Below are positions 9,921-21,319 of a DNA stretch of 64,000 bases, piece after piece. The translations under genes and the position numbers were made by a program. Under the pieces are notes generated by a model. It had not been told where the DNA came from and searched no databases. It saw only the letters and a program-made list of their open reading frames with translations. This DNA comes from Xanthostigma xanthostigma (lineage: Eukaryota > Arthropoda > Insecta > Raphidioptera > Raphidiidae), in contig OY754467.1 in assembly GCA_963575645.1 (NCBI GenBank), forward strand, positions 37,135,108 through 37,199,107, in the 5' to 3' direction. Each line of letters starts with the position of its first letter. Position 1 is the stretch's first letter.

Positions 9921-10380
9921 TGTAACGATTCAAAACTTTTATATTACATTGTACGTAGTTTAGAGGTAATAATTAGAATTGGGTATTTACTGTACTTGTC
10001 TATTTGTTTTGTCACGGCGCGTGTCAATTTTGGTTTTGGCATGTTGAACGACGCAGTGAAATAAAGAAAAAAATATGTTTTTTGTCTGAAAAAAGGCAGT
10101 AGGTTTTAAAAGGTTGAAATAGAATGTATTAAAATAAGCTGTGAAAAAGTGTTGAAATATTTCCTTTAAACCACATCAGGGAGAATCTGGAGTACTTGGT
10201 GATCTACCGATCCAAATTTCTTTTTGCATGTGTCGTTTAATTGATTATTTTTCACTTAATAATAAAACATTCAAAATAAATATTTTAAATTGTTTATTAA
10301 TTTTATTAAAATTTATTTTAAATTATATTACGAGACGATTACGTGAGCTTATCCGAAAAAGTCCAAAGCTAATCGTTTCA
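9921..10380 (+). repeat. 3' LTR
   Basis: 460 bp, same termini as the 5' LTR. It lacks about 75 bp between 'ttttcactt' and 'ataataaaacattc'. Otherwise nearly identical (three substitutions seen), indicating a young insertion. Confidence 0.9.
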
Positions 10381-10750
10381 GTATAAATGCAATGTTGTCT
10401 AATGCATGGCGCGACGCGGTCGGTCGTCTTTGTTTGCCGTACATGGAAATTAGAATATAACGTATGTCTTGTCTTAACATGAAAACGGCTGCATTTCTAA
10501 TGTTTAATTCAATTTTTTGACATTAGTATTTTGTGAAATGCAACGCCTTCTAAGTTAAGTATTGGAATAACTAATTATTATTAGAACATAATACTTTGAC
10601 AGTTGCAAACGTCACTATTGACATTTCTTATCATTCCGACACCAAGGATAAGCGGATTGAAACCAAATTTTGGGAGGTTTAGGTTATGTATTACGGAATA
10701 CGTTATCACGTAAAACTATCGTCCGTAAACCGACTTTACAGACAACCAAT
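10381..10750. mobile_element. MITE family A, copy 2, right part
   Basis: Resumes with the duplicated GTAT and continues colinear with the copy at 14903-15188. It ends at cgactttacagacaaccaat. It has about 85 bp (near 10393-10480) absent from the copy at 14605-15188. Confidence 0.8.
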
Positions 10751-11030
10751 TTTTTTTTTGAAAAATATTTCCGTATCTATGAAACTCAGTAAAAAATATT
10801 TTTTAACCGTTTAACCATTATGAAACATATACCGTTATGATAGAAAAAAAACAACATTATAGCATTTATATCTTCTGCGCATGCATCGATTTTACCCAAA
10901 AACAATAGGACTTTTCACATTTGCATGTCAAACATCCCTCCCAAAGTTGGGTTTCTTCCGCTCATCCGTTTGACGCGTATACAAACAAACAGACGCACAG
11001 ACTTTTTCCAAAAATATGTTTTAATACCCA

Positions 11031-11357
11031 GGGTATAATACGTGCCACGAAACTAAAAGGCTCGGAAGTTAGATGCGAATGCGGGATTGCGCTTGTACAG
11101 TCTGTTGAAAAACTACAAACTCGCAACTCAACAAAACTAAAATAACAATAACAACTTGACAATAGCGTACTCGACTGTACTTAAAAGCAGGAAAGTGACA
11201 AAGGCAACGAGCGATCACGGCCAATCACCGACAAGAGCACGTTTCGTGCAGGTAGCTGGGAGGTGGTGGGGGTCTCAACGGCTTTAAAATGTGCCTTTGC
11301 GACGCTGTTTGTGACTAACTTCCGAACCTTTTAGATCCGTGGCGCGTATTATACCTC
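11031..11357. mobile_element. TIR MITE, about 327 bp
   Basis: Left arm GGGTATAATACGTGCCACGA, then aaggctcggaagttag. The right arm is inverse: ctaacttccgaacctttt... ggcgcgtattatacctc. The arms are about 42 bp with a few mismatches. The overlapping ORF 10921-11145 is spurious. Confidence 0.7.
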
Positions 11358-11870
11358 AGAACGATTTTTTGTTTTGTAAAATTTTGGAAAGTAAATTTTG
11401 ATTTAATTTAGTATCATTCCCCAATCGTGGAGTTGGAGTGGGTACGTACAAAAGTTTTTTCTAAATATTGAAAAGTAGTTACGCTGAGCTGTCGTCTGCG
11501 AAGTCTAAATAAAAACACGCCGGTGTTATCCTAAATTCAGTACACTGGTCGTCATGTGACAAAAAAGTTAAGTTCTGCAGTCATCTCTTGCTGCCATCTG
11601 ATACAATTTGTGAGGCATTTTTCATCTTGTTTTAGCTTGAAGAAGCCGCCACAGTTACAAAGACGACTGTACTTTTTTGCTGTAACGTAATACAGACTTT
11701 TTTACCGCATTACATTTTCTTTTAAACCAATAAATTAATTTTCTACTCATAAATTCGTACCGTAATGATCTTACAGACTAATGAAAAATAATATCATTAT
11801 ATAAGTAAATGGGAAAGTTCTTGTTGAAGAATAAAATTCAAATTTCATTATTGTACACTAATCTTATTAA
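11358..11870. other. Intergenic, nothing recognised
   Basis: No ORF with family motifs and no repeat ends seen. Confidence 0.4.
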
Positions 11871-11872
11871 TC

Positions 11873-12467
11873 GATTTATGCCCATGTTGACCGAACACTA
11901 TAAAAGATAGAAATTGGAACAAATTTATTCGTTAGAATAAAATTTACATTCAATTCACCACGCAAAATATCAGGTAAAAGAATAAAGTTAAAGTTAAAGA
12001 ATAAATATACACTGCACTATACTCCTTGCCATTTTGTTGATTATTTTGACGTTCACCCAAAACTCCGACCGATGGGGTTAGTGTAAACGTCAAAAAAAAG
12101 TTTCACAAAATAATTATGTTTTATCCTAACCCAATTGCACAAAAAACTTCAACTTAATGTTTTATATCTATGCACTTCACAAAAGGTTAATAAACAACAC
12201 ATAATTAAATTCACAAGAGCAAACTGTAAATACAATACTCTACGTTTAGAGGTTAGGTATTATGATCTATGTGGCGGCCATTATTATTTTATCAGGCGAA
12301 TAAATATTTTTACATCGGAAGTAAGAGAGAATAGATTTATACCTGCAGTAAACATAATTATGTTTGGTGAATTTAATTATCGCTATTTATTTGAAAGAAT
12401 GGCTACCTGAAGAACAAATGAACCGAATAAATAACTATACTTACGTTCGGTGAATATGGCCATTAAA
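11873..12467. mobile_element. TIR element family E, copy 1
   Basis: Ends carry an imperfect TIR of about 22 bp (inward reading tttatgcccatgttgaccga at the left; ttaatggccatattcaccga from the right). The whole body is repeated in opposite orientation at 58783-59357, with shared blocks such as ggcggccattattattttat. No transposase. The ORF 12135-12410 is not conserved in the second copy. Confidence 0.7.
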
Positions 12468-12647
12468 AAAAGCGTAGAATTTGTGAAATTACTTTACAAT
12501 CGAGATCGGATGTGTATTTTCAGTCAACGTGGTCTAATTTTAATTTGTTGTGCATTTCAGGCAAATCTCTCAGTTATCGTTGTCTTAAAAATCACATTTT
12601 TAATAATAATTAATTATTAAAAATTAGACGCAAAAAATTACAAAAAA

Positions 12648-13680
12648 GGTAAGAGTACGATAACTTGCTATGCAAAATATCCACTGGAAATTCACAATTA
12701 TTGTTTTATATAACATATAACAGCGTTATTGGTCGTTTTAAGTGCGGAAAATTAATTTTTATAAATTAATTTAAAAAAAATAAATATGGTATAGTAAATT
12801 GATTTGCAGTATATTATTTACTATAGCAATCGCTATCTTGTCTCATATAGTGATAAGAAAAGAGAAAGTTATACATACCTGTATCTATGATAAACAAAGA
12901 TAGAAATATCAATTGGTTGGAATGAAATTCAATTGAACGTTCAGGGCAGAGTCGTATTTGGAAATTTTAATTTATAAAACGAATTTTAAATTTAAAACTC
13001 ACATTTTCATGGAGATTGAAAACTATCGCTTTTTTTGATAAAGGGGTATGCGAATTGTCTCGCACTGAAACGGGAAGGGGCAAATGTGGAATTTTTAAAA
13101 AAACAATTCCGGGGTGAACGATAAACGGGTATGCGAATTGTAATTCTGGGGTGAACGATAAAGGGGTATGCGAATTGTCTTGCAGTGAAACGGGAAGGGG
13201 CAAATGTGGAGTTTTTAAAAAAACAATTCCGGGGTGAACGATAAACGGGTATGCGAATTGTAATTCTGGGGTGAACGATAAAGGGGTATGCGAATTGTCT
13301 CGCAGTGAAACGGGAAGGGGCAAATGTTGAGTTTTTAAAAAAACAATTCCGGGGTGAACGATAAACGGGTATGCGAATCTAAATACGACCCTGCTTCCAT
13401 AACACAATCGAAAGCTGCATACAAAGTGAGATAGTTATATAATAATTCTACACCAGTTGCTATGACGTGTATTTGTGATTTTTGATTGGTTAGATTAAAA
13501 AAATGACAGTGATAGACGAAAAGTAGTTCCATTTTTTCACGTATTTTTGAGGAAATTTGTGAATAATCCGCAAAGTTTTTTTTTTTGAACGTCAAATTTT
13601 AGCGTTTTCTATGACTTAAAAAAAAGAATTTCAAAATTTGGGTGCATAGTGTTATCGTACTGGACCCTACAAAAAAAAAT
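12648..13680. mobile_element. Element D, copy 2, with 120-bp minisatellite core
   Basis: Same flanks as the copy at 6678-7400, with about 2.8 tandem units of the 120-bp repeat (13035-13375). The shared distal block contains ctacaccagttgctatgacg and gattggttagatt. The minus-strand ORF 12967-13407 is translated minisatellite, not a protein gene. Confidence 0.75.
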
Positions 13681-14018
13681 ATTTGAATGTATGAAGAATA
13701 AATAGTCACAATTTTATTTTTATAAGACTTTAAGAAAGGGACACTTGTTTTTTGTATCGCTCTTTGTCTATTATAATAAATCGTTTGTTAGTTCCGTCTT
13801 ACCTTTTTGTAGAGTAAGCAGATATTTATGACGTAATCGATTTTCTCTCTAGGAACGACACAATAGGACCGAAATCACTCTTTCTTAACAAAAAATCGTT
13901 CCTGCCGGGAGAACCCCACTTATTCACAAATTATGCGGAATTTAGTTTAGTATTCAGTTGACAGTAGAGCTTATACAAGGAGGTCAAGTCACTGTATCTG
14001 TGAAGCTATAATACACAA
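13681..14018. other. Intergenic, nothing recognised
   Basis: AT-rich spacer between element D and a Helitron fragment. No gene seen. Confidence 0.4.
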
Positions 14019-14140
14019 TCTATATACTAATATTATAAAGAGATAAAGTTTGGATGTAGAAACTATACTCATCCAATGTCAAAAATGTTTTCACCAATAT
14101 TTAGAATGGATTCAGAATGGACATAGGCTATAATAGATAG
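14019..14140 (+). mobile_element. Helitron 5' end fragment
   Basis: Starts TCTATATACTAATATTATAA and continues 'agagataaagtttggatgta', with 'atgttttcaccaatatttag' also found in the Helitron at 19501-19759. The 3' half is missing. Confidence 0.6.
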
Positions 14141-14333
14141 ACAGATAATAATTTATTGCTGATCCAATAATTAAAATTGGTTACAAACGTCAATTACAAT
14201 CGATTGGTTTACAAATAATTTTTGTACGGTGCAGTTCCGATCAGGAATTTTTTAGGCCGTTTTTTAGGGAATTTATATTTGTACATTTCCTCAAATTTTG
14301 AGGAAGTTTTTCGTATAGTTTATTGCCTTTATA

Positions 14334-15647
14334 CAGGGTGAGGCATATAAAGTGTTACAGAGCAATAGCACTCAAACTATTGATCATATCCAAAAATGTT
14401 TCAGACAAAAATTTTAGTTTTCGAGAAGGTCGTCATACTGGACCACCCTATTTTTTTATCGGTGGAGGCGCTGAAGCTACGTCAAGGTCAACTTCACTTT
14501 TTTAAACGAAACCATGTATTTTTTTCGATGACATTATTAGCGATTTTAAGACGAATTCAGCAACCTACAACTCAAGGTCATTCAAATTATTTTATTTTTA
14601 TTTATTGACGTGATAACGTCTTATAAATTGATGAATCACCAATCTTATAAATTGATAAAACACCGGCTGCATGTTCGAAAAAGTGTAACGTTCGTAACGC
14701 GTAACGCGTAACGTTCCTAACGTTCCTAACGCGTAACGTTCCGCCTGACCCTGTGCGTGCTTTTTGCTAATTTCTCGCTCAATTTAAATCAGATCGGTTT
14801 GAAACCAGTCTTAAACGAAAGAGGAGAACATTTTCCATAGATTTCGTATAACAGAATTTGCCTAAACAGTTTTTTTATACAAATTTATATAGAAAAACAG
14901 CTGTATAAATGCAACATGAAAACGGCTGAATTTCTAATGTTTAATTCAATTTTTTGACATTAGTATTTTGTGAAATGCAACGCCTTCTAAGTTAAGTATT
15001 GGAATAACTAATTATTATTAAAACATAACACTTTGACAGTTGCAAACGTCACTTTTGACATTTCTTATCATTCCGACACCAAGGATAAGCGGATTGAAAC
15101 CAAATTTTGGGAGGTTTAGGTTATGTATTACGGAATACGTTATCACGTAAAACTATCGTCCGTAAACCGACTTTACAGACAACCAATTAAAAAAAAAAAA
15201 AAATCAAGATTTTTATTTTTAGAATATTCTGTTCAATATTCAGAATATTCAAAATAGTCACGTATGTACCGAAATTACACCACAAATGTCATCATTTCGA
15301 GCATCTTCCGTAGGTAGACCCAAGCAAAGGTTAGTGGATCCTTTAAAAGTGAATATTCCGATATGTTTAGATTTTTCGACTACGATTTTGCGTGATTAGA
15401 ATGACCTTGTGTTGTAGGTTGCTGAATTCGTCTTAAAATCACTAAAATGTCATCGAAAAAAAATACATGGTTTCGTTAAAAAAGTGAAGTTAACCTTGAC
15501 GTAGTTTCAGCGCCTCCACCGATAAAAAAATAGGGTGGTCCAGTATGACGGCCTTCTCGAACACTAAAACTTTTGTCTGAAACATTTTTGGATATGATCA
15601 ACAGTTTGAGTGCTATTGCTCTGTAACACTTTATGTGCCTCACCCTG
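14334..15647. mobile_element. Long-arm hairpin MITE split by a nested MITE
   Basis: The left arm 14334-14582 (CAGGGTGAGGCATATAAAGT...) and right arm 15399-15647 are inverse copies of about 249 bp with few differences. TA lies on both outer sides (14332-14333, 15648-15649). MITE A copy 3 sits between the arms. The overlapping ORFs at 14323-14608 are arm sequence, not genes. Confidence 0.8.
14605..15188. mobile_element. MITE family A, copy 3 (uninterrupted)
   Basis: Full-length copy from ttgacgtgataacgtcttat to ctttacagacaaccaatt. It contains the single GTAT at 14903-14906 that is the empty-site equivalent of the LTR-SMAP insertion. The variable tandem of 'cgtaacg/taacgttcc' words lies at 14690-14745. 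Confidence 0.8.
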
Positions 15648-17464
15648 TATATAGGACATTTTTCGTAAAAGGATGTTCTATGTTTTATAGATAAATTATT
15701 GTGTCTTGTACTTTAGTTTTTAACTTCATTTTTGTTAGTTAGCAATAAATTCAAATCGTAAAGAAACGTTATAAGCTCATAAATGTAAACTCCCCAGAAA
15801 GTTAAGATATTTTTATTTTTAAAAATTGCTTTACAGCTTTCTTTAGGCTTTAAGTTAAAATTAGCCTTATTATTCTTTTCTGGGCTATAAAGACTCTAGC
15901 ACTGTTTGTGCTGTTTGCCCAAAAAATAATGCCGTATTTTACCGTGGATGATACTAAAGAATATTGTTGCGTTAAAAAAGCGCTTTTCGTGGAAACCAAT
16001 TTTGTAACGTAAGTAAAAAAATTGTGGCAATCTGCAAATTCGGGCGAGTTTGATATATTGTTATGAATTATAACTAAGTAGACCGACGGTCTCGAACTGC
16101 GGACTGTATACCTGGCTCCTAATCTTTATTACACCAACTGCGCACCAGGTAATAATAATAATAATAATAATAATATTATGTATGATTAAAGGAAAGAAAA
16201 ATAAAACTTAACAGCTCTGCAAGTTTTAAAAGCAAAGCGCCAAACCGACTCGCCATTTTTTAAAACCTTCGAAAAGGAAAACTTTACACCTTCCAAAACC
16301 AAAACTTCGTTTCCTCTTTCACTATACTCAAAAACGAGATTCATAATGAATATCAGTCGCTAGAGTAACTTTAGCAAGATTTCACTACAAGCACTTCCAC
16401 AAAACAAATCTGAAGAACAATTGAAAAATGAACATTTCCATCAAAAGCAAATGCAAATCTACCTGACAATGCGAAGATAAATCAATTAAGAAAAGGGATT
16501 AATAATTATTTTTGTAAATACCAGCAGCAGGACTAGTGAGGAATTCATGTTAAGTATTAAAGGTACCTAATAAAACGAACCCTCATTAAAAGATTAAGAA
16601 AGTGTGCAGTTCATGCACGTCCAAGTAGACAACGCTTAGTGCAATCTTTTATTGTATGGTTAAGTTTTTGTGTCAATTCGGGAATGGTTTAAAAAATAAA
16701 ATACTAGGTACTGTACCATTGGAATCTGTCAAAAACAATATTTATTTCTCTACAGTCTACACAATTTTAAGAGGAACTATTTTAGTATATTGTGAGTTTT
16801 ACACTATTTTATATAATTTTGGTTGAATAAGAAAAGTGCCGACTTAAAAGTTTGTGAAGTATTTTGCCGCCAACTGTGCTGTTTGAACTCCCGGTTTACG
16901 ATCTGAGTAGGTACCTATATCTCAATATCGCATTCAAAACCAATAGGGAAATCACTAATTCTAAATAACAATGTTTGCTGTGTCAATAACAACTATTCAC
17001 TAGCTAACTAAACATTGGATAACTTTGTTAAGATATCGAACAGAGAATTAGTTTAATTGTTGGCGACCTTTTGTATAGGTGGAACCATAAAACTGAGTCC
17101 TTAATACATTAAATTCCAAAATTATCCCCTGCAAAAAATCGATCATATTTCATGAACATTATTTCGCTTTAGCGTATAAAAATAAAGCTCAAATACTAAT
17201 GAAAATTTTGACTTATACTTTTCGTATAATATTTACAAGATTTACTTTGCGTATTTCTAAGTTAAACAAAAAATCAGACAAACAGTTGCATAATTTTTTT
17301 TCAATATTTTAAATTCCCTTCCTTCGAAAATAAGGGGATGGATACAAATTTTTTTGGTACATTTTTTTATAAAATATTATTTATTTCGAATCTATTTTTA
17401 AAGTAAATCTGATAATTTTTTTTATTATTTTCGCTTTTTTGGCATAATTATATTTGGTCTGTTT
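15648..17464. other. Intergenic; short (AAT)n and a tRNA-like scrap
   Basis: 16149-16176 is an (AAT)n tract. Just before it, the minus strand of 16085-16148 has a B-box-like 'agttcgagacc', suggesting a SINE remnant, but no A box is clear. The rest has no recognised gene. Confidence 0.4.
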
Positions 17465-17722
17465 CAAAAACTAAAACCCGACTACTGAAAAGTATGAAAC
17501 AAGAAAATATTTTCATCTGGTCGTACGCCATCTCATATAGGTACCTATACGAATCCCCTCTAGATGTATAGCGTGATGCACTTTTCCCTAGAGCTTATTA
17601 TCGCTTACTACTTTTAAAATCTAATGTTTTGTTAGGGTAGGTGGCATATGGCCACGGCTGTCTTCAAATGAGAATATTTTCTTATTTTGTACTTTTTAGT
17701 AGTCGGGTTTTAGTATTTTGAA
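17465..17722. mobile_element. Hairpin MITE, about 258 bp
   Basis: The left arm caaaaactaaaacccgacta (continuing to the 'tgaaacaagaaaatatttt' block) and right arm tagtagtcgggttttagtat are inverse, about 55 bp each. Only about 150 bp of unpaired sequence lies between them. Confidence 0.75.
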
Positions 17723-18838
17723 CTTATTTTTTATTTAAATTATTTTTTTCTTAAGCTGTTACTTACTGAAAAAAAAATTAAACACGCTGAAAATATTTTA
17801 TAAGCCTCCCTGTTTAATTCTAGAATCACACTTTTTAACCCTTTTTTCCACACACGTCTAATATTTTTGCTGTCATCGATAAGGAAGCAAAAAAAAATAA
17901 AAATTTGTGTGTCGCAGAGGAATATAATACTGTGTCCCCCGGTCGTTTTTAGAACTTAATTGATCTAAAAGCCAGATAAATATGTAGTCTTCACGATTAC
18001 ATTTACAGCTTGTAAATTACGTCCAGCAGTTTCTAAGATAATTACCATGAAATTTCCGACACTACAAAAGAGCACCACAAAATAATAAGTCCCAGACAAG
18101 TCTCGTGCGATATTGATAGCCAGATAATTTATAAGAACGAGCCTTTCGTGAGCAAGCTTTTCAAGTGACACCCAATTGGTTGTTCAAGGTGTGCTTCGGT
18201 AGAAAATTCAATGAATAGTTTTCCTAATTTATTATCGTAAAAACATTATTGTTTTACCAAAATTGCCTGATTTGTAATTGAAGAGTTAATGACAGAATAA
18301 AGTCACCGTAAATTAAAGACGCTCAACAGTTTATTTAGTAACAGTACCTTCATCAAAATCGATAACAAATGAAGACTGTCACACTGGGGTACTTCCTAAA
18401 CCAAATAACCCTCGGGTCTATGTTTTGAACCATTCTTTAGATGCAATACACCACATGCGTATAGAAGAGATGGGTACAATATTTACCTACGTTTGGTCTG
18501 GTTTCTCATAGTACAGCAAAACAGCTAGCACAATAACTGCGTCAATCGTGTAAGGAAATCAAGAATACTCTGAAGCCAAGAAGCCAAAATATTTGCGCCG
18601 AATGACCATTCTCCTTTTATTAGCTGTGAAGAAAATAGACTAAAAGTTTTGCGACTTCTTTAGATTTTGTTTGTGAATAAAATTTAAGCATGTCTAATAG
18701 TCTATACTCCATATTATTATAGTCCCATTTCATCACACTCAAAAGCACAATGGCCAGTAACTGCAAACCCGGCTTCGCTCGAGTCAAGTTCTGTGCGGAC
18801 ACAATCTTTAGAGTGTGACTTGGCTTAAATTATCTATA
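17723..18838. other. Intergenic, nothing recognised
   Basis: Minus-strand ORFs at 17965-18171 and 18620-18802 have no recognisable domain or splice context. Confidence 0.4.
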
Positions 18839-19083
18839 TCTATACTAATATTACAAAGAGGAAAGATTTGAATTATTGTATTTTTGTTTGTAATGAATAA
18901 ACTCAAAAACTACTGGACCGATTATAAAAATTCTTCCACTAATAGAATGCCACATTCCCACTGAGCAACATAAAGTATATTGTTAATCGAGTTAAATTAG
19001 GGATCCCTACAAAAACTCCAATAATGTAACCCATGTAAAAAATTTACACATAAATCTCCTTAAATCGCAATGCGCTGCGAAAA
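18839..19083 (+). mobile_element. Helitron fragment (5' part)
   Basis: Starts TCTATACTAATATTACAAAG, with the usual 'aataaactcaaaaactactg' block. Cut off by the next Helitron. Confidence 0.65.
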
Positions 19084-19500
19084 TCTACATATATAAAATT
19101 GTCGTGTCGCAATTTCGGCAGCACTAATCTCCAAGGCTACTGAACTGATTTTAATGAAATTTTGTAAATGTGTCTTGCTGGGGGAACTTACGTTATAAGA
19201 TAGTTTTTATTAAACATGTTGTACAAAATTACGGTGTTTTCTCTCAAAAAAACAGTTTTAGTAACATGTAACGACATCTGATAGAATTTACTCAAAGCTA
19301 TTAGTTCAGAAGCAAACGGAAAAAAAACTGTTTTAGTACCAAGTAGCGACATCTGTCAGAATTCGCTCAAAACTATTAGTTCAGAAGCAAATTTGGTAAA
19401 ATTTGCTCAAAGCTATTAGTTCAAGCGCCAGGCCGCAAACGAAATACATTTTGTAGAATTCTATCTATTGCACCCGGGTGAAACCGGGACGGATCGCTAG
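19084..19500 (+). mobile_element. Helitron, non-autonomous
   Basis: Starts TCTACATATATAAAATTGTC and ends cacccgggtgaaaccgggac...CTAG (19497-19500). It has an internal imperfect repeat containing 'gctattagttcagaagcaaa' (three occurrences). Confidence 0.75.
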
Positions 19501-19759
19501 TATTATATAAAGAGGTAAAGTTTGTAAGTTTGGATGTAGGAGATAATCTCCGAAACTCCTCATCCGATTTTAAAAATGTTTTCACCAATATTTAGAATGA
19601 ACCTTCAAGATAAACATAGGGTATACATTATATATATATATATTATATATATTATATAAATAAAAGCGCTTTTCGTGAAGACCAATTATTTTCCAACGTA
19701 AGTCGACGAAAAAACGGTGGCAATCTACAAATTCGGACGAAGCTGTACCGAGCCGCTAG
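19501..19759 (+). mobile_element. Helitron fragment abutting the previous one
   Basis: Begins tattatataaagaggtaaag without the full 5' TC end and finishes 'accgagccgCTAG' at 19756-19759. It contains a short (TA)n at 19628-19660. Its 5' edge coincides with the 3' end of the upstream Helitron, as in head-to-tail Helitron insertion. Confidence 0.6.
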
Positions 19760-20550
19760 TATTATTATAAAAATATAGAAAAGGTATTTTGGGAACTAAT
19801 TTACGAAAGCTTAGTACGGAGTACGAATTGTATAAACTATCTGAAAAATTCAACATAGGCTATTTTGTATGTTTGTTACAGATATAGTGCCCTGTATTCG
19901 GAAACGGCATTATATTAATAAATAAACACCGAACCGTAAACCAAACATAAATCTATACAAAGTTTGTGCCGCGTATTCCCTATAGCTATTACTTATTCTG
20001 ATTTTAATTTGTTCGCGAGAAATCGAAGAACTTGATATTCGAATTTGTAACTGTAACAATTGGAGCCAATCTTTTGTTCTGCTTTACTACAATACGCTTG
20101 GTACTGTAGTCGGCTCCGATATGTAGGCGAAATATAGACAGGTCTAAGTACGGTATATCCGTTCGCAAATCTCTACCTTGGATTCAACACCAGCGCGTTT
20201 AACTTGCGCTGGCTTTAGTTAGTGGTTTTTACTATCCTATCGTAGGCAGGTCCTACTTAACTGCATGCAATAGGTAGGAAAGTTAGGTTAGGTATCTGCA
20301 CAGCTCCTCTATCTATCTAGTCTAGTTAGTTTTGTCAGAGAAGACGATTGCAGAAGCGGCACTCATATAGGCTGTGTGCAAGAAGCCTACTAGCGCCGCT
20401 AGTGAGTAATAGAGAATTATTAAACTCACTTTTTATGTAAATCGCAACATGTTTCTTTGGTAATAAGTCAAAAAGTAGTCGGCCATGATGTGTAATAAGG
20501 AAAACTGTTGTTAATTTTATATACAATAAAATTCAAATTGTAAACCATTA
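19760..20550. other. Intergenic, nothing recognised
   Basis: No gene or terminal repeat seen. The minus ORF 20335-20526 lacks any motif. Confidence 0.4.
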
Positions 20551-20552
20551 TA

Positions 20553-21317
20553 CAGGGTGTCCCATTAAGAATGGGACATAGAACAACCGCAGATTCTCCA
20601 ATTCAAAATAAAACGATTAAGCGAAATATGCTTAGATAAAATGTTACTCGTTTCCGAAATACGGGATGTTGAAGTTGAAAACTGAAAAATTATTAATATC
20701 CATAATTTTTTTAATACACCGTATAATTTTACTCAAATCGGCACACTTGTTAAATATCATAAAATGCACCTAACAATAAAAAAATTAGTTCAGTACGCTC
20801 TACCAGTGGCGTACGGCAAGAGTAAGTAATGCTTGTACCCCTTCTAAATGTTACGCCGCTGTCTAAATTTTAATTTTGACTATAATTTTAATTTTTTTGA
20901 TATTTTCTAAGTCAATAATGTACACTTGTTAGTTTGTTGTAAAGTCATTGGTTTTCGAGATATTCGCAGTTTTTTTAAGTCAAAATTGTAAAAATGAATA
21001 TTATTAATAATAATACAAATAAAAAGTACATGTCTATCTATCTTTAACTGCGAATATCTCGAAAACCAATGACTTTACAACAAACTAACAAGTGTACATT
21101 ATTGACTTAGAAAATATCAAAAAAATTAAAATTATAGTCAAAATTAAAATTTAGACAGCGGCGTAACATTTAGAAGGGGTACAAGCATTACTTACTCCTG
21201 CCGTACGCCACTGGTAGAGCGAGTAACATTTTATGTAAGCATATTTCGCTTAATCGTTTTATTTTGAATTGGAGAATCTGCGGTTGTTCTATGTCCCATT
21301 CTTAATGGGACACCCTG
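20553..21317. mobile_element. Giant hairpin MITE, 765 bp, TA flanked
   Basis: Left end CAGGGTGTCCCATTAAGAAT and the exact inverse at the right end, with TA on both sides. Nearly the entire element pairs with itself around a centre near 20998-21030. Only about 140 bp of the left arm (20657-20797) lacks a partner. The outermost 16 bases also contain a mini-palindrome (gtcccattaagaatgggac). No coding. Confidence 0.88.
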
Positions 21318-21319
21318 TA

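Larger units (their letters stand above)
7943..10380 (+). mobile_element. Non-autonomous LTR retroelement carrying a SMAP cDNA
   Basis: A complete retroelement: 5' LTR 7943-8477, tRNA-Lys-type PBS 8480-8497, about 140-base leader, decayed SMAP coding copy 8640-9432, 3' UTR-like sequence, hairpin at 9858-9910, G7 tract 9911-9917, and 3' LTR 9921-10380. It is flanked by the 4-bp duplication GTAT (7939-7942 and 10381-10384). It has no gag, protease, RT or integrase, so it must have moved with enzymes from another element. Insertion is proved by the uninterrupted MITE copy with a single GTAT at 14903-14906. This arrangement resembles retroviral-style transduction of a host gene, which is rare outside retroviruses and a few plant LTR elements. 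Family relatives cannot be judged from one copy. Confidence 0.88.

Noticed and set aside
13035-13375. Regular repeats suggestive of a CRISPR array
   Set aside because: Units are contiguous 120-bp tandem copies with no unique spacers, in a eukaryotic genome, and shared with other transposon copies.
16085-16148. tRNA gene or SINE head
   Set aside because: A B-box-like word is present but no A box or cloverleaf could be drawn.
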